A DNA stretch of 7,650 bases, from assembly GCA_027489415.1 (NCBI GenBank), contig JAIXZU010000149.1:1-7650 (forward strand). The letters are read 5' to 3'. Numbering within the stretch: the stretch's first letter is position 1; every line of letters begins with the position of its first letter. Position numbers and translations under genes: made by a program. The notes beneath the pieces were generated by a model. That model ran no database searches. It was not told the DNA's origin and saw only the letters and a list, made by a program, of their open reading frames with translations. This document shows positions 4,425 through 7,650 of this stretch, piece by piece. Source of the stretch: Alphaproteobacteria bacterium. Its GTDB lineage: Bacteria; Pseudomonadota; Alphaproteobacteria; UBA2136; UBA6156.

Positions 4425-6044
4425 CTATGCGACGTTTTTGCGGGGGCGGCCGCGGGGGCGTTTGGGGGCGGAGGGGTCCCGTGCCGGAGCGGCTGGCGTG
4501 GTGCCGCGGGCGGGGCGGCCGCGTTTTTTGGCGGTGGGGAGGTTGGCGGCGGCGATGGATTCCAGCCAGTTGACCAGCAGGCGTACGCCGAAGCCGGTGG
4601 CACCGCTGAGATGCGTGTGACCGCCCGGAACCTTCATGACGTTGGCAACGCCGCCGATATCCAAGTGCGCCCATGGGGTCTTATCCGCAAAGCGTTTGAG
4701 GAAGACTGCGCCGTAGGAGGCACCGGCGTAGGGGGAGCCGTTGTTGTTGATGTCCGCAACCGGAGAGGGTGGGGTGTAGAAGTCGTCCACCGGCAGGCGC
4801 CAGAGGCGTTCGCCGACGTCGTCCCCCGCACGGGTAAGGGCATTGGCGAGCGTGTTGCTGGTGCTGAACAGGCCCGCGTAGGCGCCGCCCAATGCGGCGA
4901 TGCAGGCGTAGGTGAGGGTTGCGAGGTCCACCAGTTGTTCCGGTTGGTGCTTGTCGATGGTGTAGGCGATGGCGTCCGCGAGGACCAGGCGGCCTTCGGC
5001 GTCCGTGTTGCTGACCTCTACGTGGATGCCTTTGTAGGATTTGTAGATACTGTCCGGCACGAACATATGCGAGCCTATCATGTTGGTGGCGCAGGCCATG
5101 ACGCCGATGACGTTGACGGCGGCTTTGCGGCGCGCGAGGGCTTCCATGGTGCCTAAGATGGCGGCGGCGCCGCACATGTCGTACTTCATGTCCGGCATGC
5201 CGTCCTTCGATTTAATAGAATAACCGCCGGTGTCGTACATCACGCCCTTGCCGACGATGGCGGTGGGGGCTTCGCCCTTTTTGCCGCCGTTGTAGTGCAT
5301 GAGGATGAGGCGCGGCTGGTCCTCCGGTGCGGCATTTTCACCGACCGCCAGAATGAGGTTGAGGCCGAGTTTCTTCATCTGTTTTTCGTCGATGACTTCG
5401 ACTTTCACGCCGAGTTTTTCGAGCTTGCGGGCTTGTTCCGCCATGTATTCGGGGTTGGCGATGTTGGGCGGCAGGTTGGCGGCGGTGCGGGTGGCGTCGG
5501 TGGCGTCCAGCAAGGCGGCGAGGCGTTCGGTTTCTTCCTCTATCATGCGGGCGGTGCGGGTGGAGGTGTGGATGTGGAGGCGTTCGAAGCGGGCGGCCTG
5601 GTGTTCCTTCAGTTCACGGAAGGTGTCGAACCGGTACAGGGCCATGTGGACGCCTTCGATGAGGGCGGTGGCGGCGGCGAAGGCTTCTTCATGGCTGCCG
5701 AGTTCGCCAAGTGCTATGGTGGCTTCACGCGAGCCGAGAACGTCCAGCTGTTTGCCGATGGCGAGGCCGGATTTCCAGTAGTCCCGCCGTTCGTCCGCCC
5801 CCTTCCCCAGCCCCACCACGAGCACCTGCGTGATGGGATAGTTTTGCACGGTGAGGCGGAAGATTTCCCCCACACCGCCCTGATAGCGCGAGTTGCGGAG
5901 GGTGCTGCGGATGATGCCGCCGAGGCCGTCATCCACTATTTGTGCGGCCGGAGTAAGGCGGCCTTTGGCTTCTGCAAAGACGATGACCGTGCGTTTGGTG
6001 GATTTGGGGGTTAAGCGCGCGGCTTCGAGGGCAAACATGGGCAT
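4425..6044 (-). CDS. pepA: Leucyl aminopeptidase PepA (M17) with C-terminal twin AT-hook tail
   Basis: This 539-residue cytosolic M17 aminopeptidase removes N-terminal residues, preferably Leu, using two metal ions and normally works as a hexamer. Residues 1-170 form the variable N-terminal domain; the catalytic domain runs from about 185 to 500. The family's catalytic and metal residues are all present at a constant offset of four from E. coli PepA: K266, D271 (in MYDTGG), K278, D289 (in MKYDM), D348, E350 and R352 (in NTDAEGRLVLADAI). E. coli PepA has 503 residues and ends where the fold ends here. This protein instead continues from about 505 with a Lys/Arg/Pro/Ala tail holding KKRGRP (506-511) and KRPRGRPRK (528-536), both AT-hook-like. 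The ATG at 6044 is favoured over Met3 because TAGG lies eight bases upstream of it. The gene is divergent from lptF. Peptidase function is certain; DNA binding by the tail is inferred. Confidence 0.96.
   Translation of the reverse strand: MPMFALEAARLTPKSTKRTVIVFAEAKGRLTPAAQIVDDGLGGIIRSTLRNSRYQGGVGEIFRLTVQNYPITQVLVVGLGKGADERRDYWKSGLAIGKQLDVLGSREATIALGELGSHEEAFAAATALIEGVHMALYRFDTFRELKEHQAARFERLHIHTSTRTARMIEEETERLAALLDATDATRTAANLPPNIANPEYMAEQARKLEKLGVKVEVIDEKQMKKLGLNLILAVGENAAPEDQPRLILMHYNGGKKGEAPTAIVGKGVMYDTGGYSIKSKDGMPDMKYDMCGAAAILGTMEALARRKAAVNVIGVMACATNMIGSHMFVPDSIYKSYKGIHVEVSNTDAEGRLVLADAIAYTIDKHQPEQLVDLATLTYACIAALGGAYAGLFSTSNTLANALTRAGDDVGERLWRLPVDDFYTPPSPVADINNNGSPYAGASYGAVFLKRFADKTPWAHLDIGGVANVMKVPGGHTHLSGATGFGVRLLVNWLESIAAANLPTAKKRGRPARGTTPAAPARDPSAPKRPRGRPRKNVA
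4428..4532 (-). other. Coding segment for the AT-hook tail of PepA
   Basis: These codons encode residues 505-539 of PepA. There are two RGRP cores flanked by basic residues, at 508-511 and 531-534. The second, PRGRP with K/R on both sides, matches the HMGA-type AT-hook consensus closely; the first is a looser match. The linker between them is Ala/Pro/Thr-rich and probably disordered. Confidence 0.75.
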
Positions 6045-6079
6045 TTTATGACCTATTATTCATACTGTTTTTTCATTTC

Positions 6080-6094
6080 GATTTTTGAAAAATC
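6080..6094. repeat. Perfect inverted repeat upstream of pepA
   Basis: GATTTTT and AAAAATC flank a single G: seven perfect base pairs of dyad symmetry, 36-50 bases before the pepA start. The size and AT-rich core fit a dimeric-regulator operator, but no known operator consensus is matched. Neither strand has the GC stem and T-run of a terminator. Confidence 0.45.
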
Positions 6095-6123
6095 CGATAC
6101 CTGCGAAAATGGCATGATTTAAC

Positions 6124-6165
6124 CGCCTGATGCAAGCACACGCTGATATTTATGTGACGCAGGCG
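6124..6165. repeat. Nested inverted repeats in the pepA-lptF spacer
   Basis: CGCCTG (6124-6129) is complementary to CAGGCG (6160-6165). Inside it CACA (6137-6140) pairs with TGTG (6153-6156), leaving a 12-base loop. The structure lies in the middle of the divergent intergenic region and could be part of a shared control site or a 5'-leader hairpin of lptF. Confidence 0.35.
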
Positions 6166-6176
6166 TAAATTTATGC
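6163..6176. repeat. Near-palindrome with TAAATTTA core upstream of lptF
   Basis: GCGTAAATTTATGC is a 14-base near-palindrome with one mismatched pair around a perfect eight-base core, 47 bases before the lptF start. It overlaps the right arm of the CGCCTG/CAGGCG repeat. It may be an operator or an AT-rich promoter element. Confidence 0.35.
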
Positions 6177-6222
6177 AGATTGGGTTGGTGGAAAAGAGCG
6201 AAAACTGGTAAAACTGCCCCCA

Positions 6223-7320
6223 ATGATGACCCTGCCTGGCTATGTGGTGAAAGACGTGGTGAAGCCCACGCTGATGGCGCTGGGCATTTTACTGGGTTTG
6301 GTATGGCTGCTGCAAAGCCTGCGTTTCCTTGACCTTGTGATTAACAAGGGGCTGGATTTTTCGGTTTTCCTTTACCTGACGCTGATGCTGATACCGCGCC
6401 TGCTGACGTTGATACTTCCCATAAGTGTGTTTGTTGGCACCATTGCCAGCCTGCGCCGCTGGCAGGATGACAACGAACTGACAGCCGTGCTGAGCCTTGG
6501 CCACGGGCCGAAGGCGCTGCTTTACCCGTTGCTGGGCTGGGGTGTGGCGGCGGTGCTGTTCGGGTACGTGCTGTTTTTGGAGCTGTTGCCGCGCAGCACG
6601 ACCGAGTTTAAGGATTTGCAGTACCAGATACGGACGCAAAACGGGCAACTGCTGTTAGAAGAAGGCACCTTCAACCAGTTGGGCAAAAACCTGATGGTGT
6701 ACCTGAAACAGCGTGTGGGGCCGACGACGCTTGACCAGATTTTAGTGCATGACACCCGCAACCCCGAGCAGCCGGTAACATGGTACGCGCGCAAGGGTGA
6801 GATTACGCTGGACGCCGAGGGGTTCCCCCAGCTGGTGCTGCAAAACGGCGTGCGGCAGGAAGTGGGGCCGAAGCAGGTGGGGATGCTGGAGTTTGATAAG
6901 TATAACTTGGACATCCGGCAGAGCCTTGGCCAGAAAATGATGGAGCCGCGCCACAAGGATGTGGAGGAATACGCCATGGGGCAGCTGTTGGTAGAGGCGG
7001 CGAAAGAGACCACGCCCATTAACGACCGCCACGAAATGCGCAGTGAATGGCACAAGCGCTTGCTGTGGCCGCTGAGCCCCCTCCCCCTGATTTTACTTGC
7101 TGCAGCATGGTTGCTGCGCGCGCCGCGCCGCCACCAGAGCAGCTGGAAAGCGATGGCAGCGGCTGGCGCAAGTGGGGTGCTGTACCTTGGGGCGCTGCTT
7201 GGGATGCAGGGGATTTCCGAAGACGGGGCAACATGGGCGCTGTACGGCCAGTGGTTATTGCCGGTTATAGGGTGTGCGGCGGCGTGGAAAATTTCCCGAC
7301 GGGGGCAGGCCCATGGCTGA
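6223..7320 (+). CDS. lptF: LPS export permease LptF
   Basis: This 365-residue inner-membrane protein is close in length to E. coli LptF. Hydrophobic segments lie at about 14-34, 48-75, 98-122, 281-299, 313-329 and 336-355. They surround a central periplasmic beta-jellyroll domain (about 125-275), the LptF/LptG layout of three membrane helices on each side of the jellyroll. The stretch LIPRLLTLILPISVFVGTI followed by LRRWQDDNELTAVLSLG (57-93) is the family's most conserved region, including the cytoplasmic coupling helix that contacts the LptB ATPase. With LptG and LptB2 it extracts lipopolysaccharide from the inner membrane and passes it to LptC/LptA. A second Met follows the first, so the start is 6223 or 6226; no Shine-Dalgarno is evident for either. 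It overlaps lptG by eight bases and is divergent from pepA. Confidence 0.94.
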   Translation: MMTLPGYVVKDVVKPTLMALGILLGLVWLLQSLRFLDLVINKGLDFSVFLYLTLMLIPRLLTLILPISVFVGTIASLRRWQDDNELTAVLSLGHGPKALLYPLLGWGVAAVLFGYVLFLELLPRSTTEFKDLQYQIRTQNGQLLLEEGTFNQLGKNLMVYLKQRVGPTTLDQILVHDTRNPEQPVTWYARKGEITLDAEGFPQLVLQNGVRQEVGPKQVGMLEFDKYNLDIRQSLGQKMMEPRHKDVEEYAMGQLLVEAAKETTPINDRHEMRSEWHKRLLWPLSPLPLILLAAAWLLRAPRRHQSSWKAMAAAGASGVLYLGALLGMQGISEDGATWALYGQWLLPVIGCAAAWKISRRGQAHG

Positions 7321-7650
7321 GTTTGGTATCAAGCAGGTGAAGGATAATGGTGTGCGGGGGTATTCCCCCACCCTTGGGTGGTACCTTGGGAGTATGTGGC
7401 TGGGCACCGTGGGCTTCACGATTATGGGGCTCGCGACCTTCATTTATCTGATTGACGTGATTGACCTGTGGAATCAGATTTCCGGCCGGAATGTGAGCCC
7501 TGCAACGGCGCTGCTGATGAGCCTTTCCAAAATGCCGGACATGTTGCTGCAGTTGTTGCCGTTTGCGGTGTTGATTGGGAGTTTGATCTGGCTCAACCAA
7601 CTCAACAAGCGGCAGGAGCTGGTGGCGCTGCGGGCGGTGGGTTTGCCGGC
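7313..7650 (+). CDS. lptG: LPS export permease LptG, N-terminal part (cut by window edge)
   Basis: The first 112 codons are present. The ATG at 7313 overlaps the end of lptF (stop 7318-7320) in another frame, implying translational coupling, with GGGGGCAGG just upstream as a possible ribosome site. After about 18 polar residues comes TLGWYLGSMWLG and a first membrane helix (about 25-50) ending in DVIDLWNQI. A second hydrophobic segment, LLQLLPFAVLIGSLIWL, then leads into LNKRQELVALRAVGL, the LptG coupling-helix motif equivalent to DDNELTAVLSLG in LptF. LptG pairs with LptF in the LptB2FG complex. The remaining jellyroll domain and last three helices lie beyond the window. Confidence 0.93.
   Translation, partial: MAEFGIKQVKDNGVRGYSPTLGWYLGSMWLGTVGFTIMGLATFIYLIDVIDLWNQISGRNVSPATALLMSLSKMPDMLLQLLPFAVLIGSLIWLNQLNKRQELVALRAVGLP

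Noticed and set aside
4150..4674. A minus-strand frame of 174 codons spanning the pepA-M42 junction
   Set aside because: It is an Arg/Pro/His-rich out-of-frame reading of two clearly real genes and the terminator between them.
4392..5156. A 254-codon plus-strand frame opposite pepA, and the similar frames at 3480-4301 and 5295-6014
   Set aside because: They are Gly/Val/Ala-rich antisense translations of the GC-rich M42 and pepA genes, whose minus-strand products carry complete catalytic motifs.
6045..6222. Small RNA or tRNA gene in the pepA-lptF spacer
   Set aside because: There is no cloverleaf or T-run terminator; only inverted repeats compatible with regulatory sites are visible.

Overview
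The window reads as a piece of a Gram-negative, GC-rich proteobacterial chromosome. An alphaproteobacterium is most likely, because pepA lies back to back with lptF-lptG and holC sits downstream of pepA, an arrangement I associate with that class. This is inference; no rRNA or tRNA is present to fix the taxonomy. No insertion sequence, CRISPR array, integrase or prophage gene is visible.

Layout. At the left edge (1-857, minus strand) is an ABC exporter operon: a GldA/NatA-type ATPase followed, after six bases, by the first 32 codons of what is probably its membrane permease. Next comes an island of two plus-strand genes that I cannot name (1037-2608). One encodes a 135-residue helical protein. 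The other encodes a 348-residue protein with an N-terminal Cys4 zinc-ribbon-like module and a long C-terminal coiled coil. Each has a visible Shine-Dalgarno sequence and its own intrinsic terminator. The minus strand then carries holC (DNA polymerase III chi), an M42-family aminopeptidase and pepA (M17 leucyl aminopeptidase), transcribed pepA to M42 to holC. Hairpins in both intergenic gaps suggest partly separate transcripts, and holC has its own extended -10 promoter candidate. On the right, divergent from pepA across a 178-base AT-rich spacer with several inverted repeats, are lptF and the first part of lptG. These overlap by 8 bases and encode the inner-membrane permease pair of the LPS export machine.

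How the genes fit together. LptF and LptG extract lipopolysaccharide from the inner membrane using the LptB ATPase, which is not in this window. PepA and the M42 enzyme are two unrelated dinuclear-metal aminopeptidases encoded in tandem, probably for peptide turnover. HolC links the replication clamp loader to SSB.

The most interesting observation is that this PepA keeps every catalytic residue of the family but carries an extra C-terminal tail of about 35 residues with two AT-hook motifs (RGRP cores). In Escherichia coli PepA doubles as a DNA-binding protein (carAB control, Xer recombination), so a dedicated minor-groove DNA-binding tail here is a testable novelty. The two-gene unknown island is the second point of interest. 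I did not find a complete, clearly new multi-gene system.
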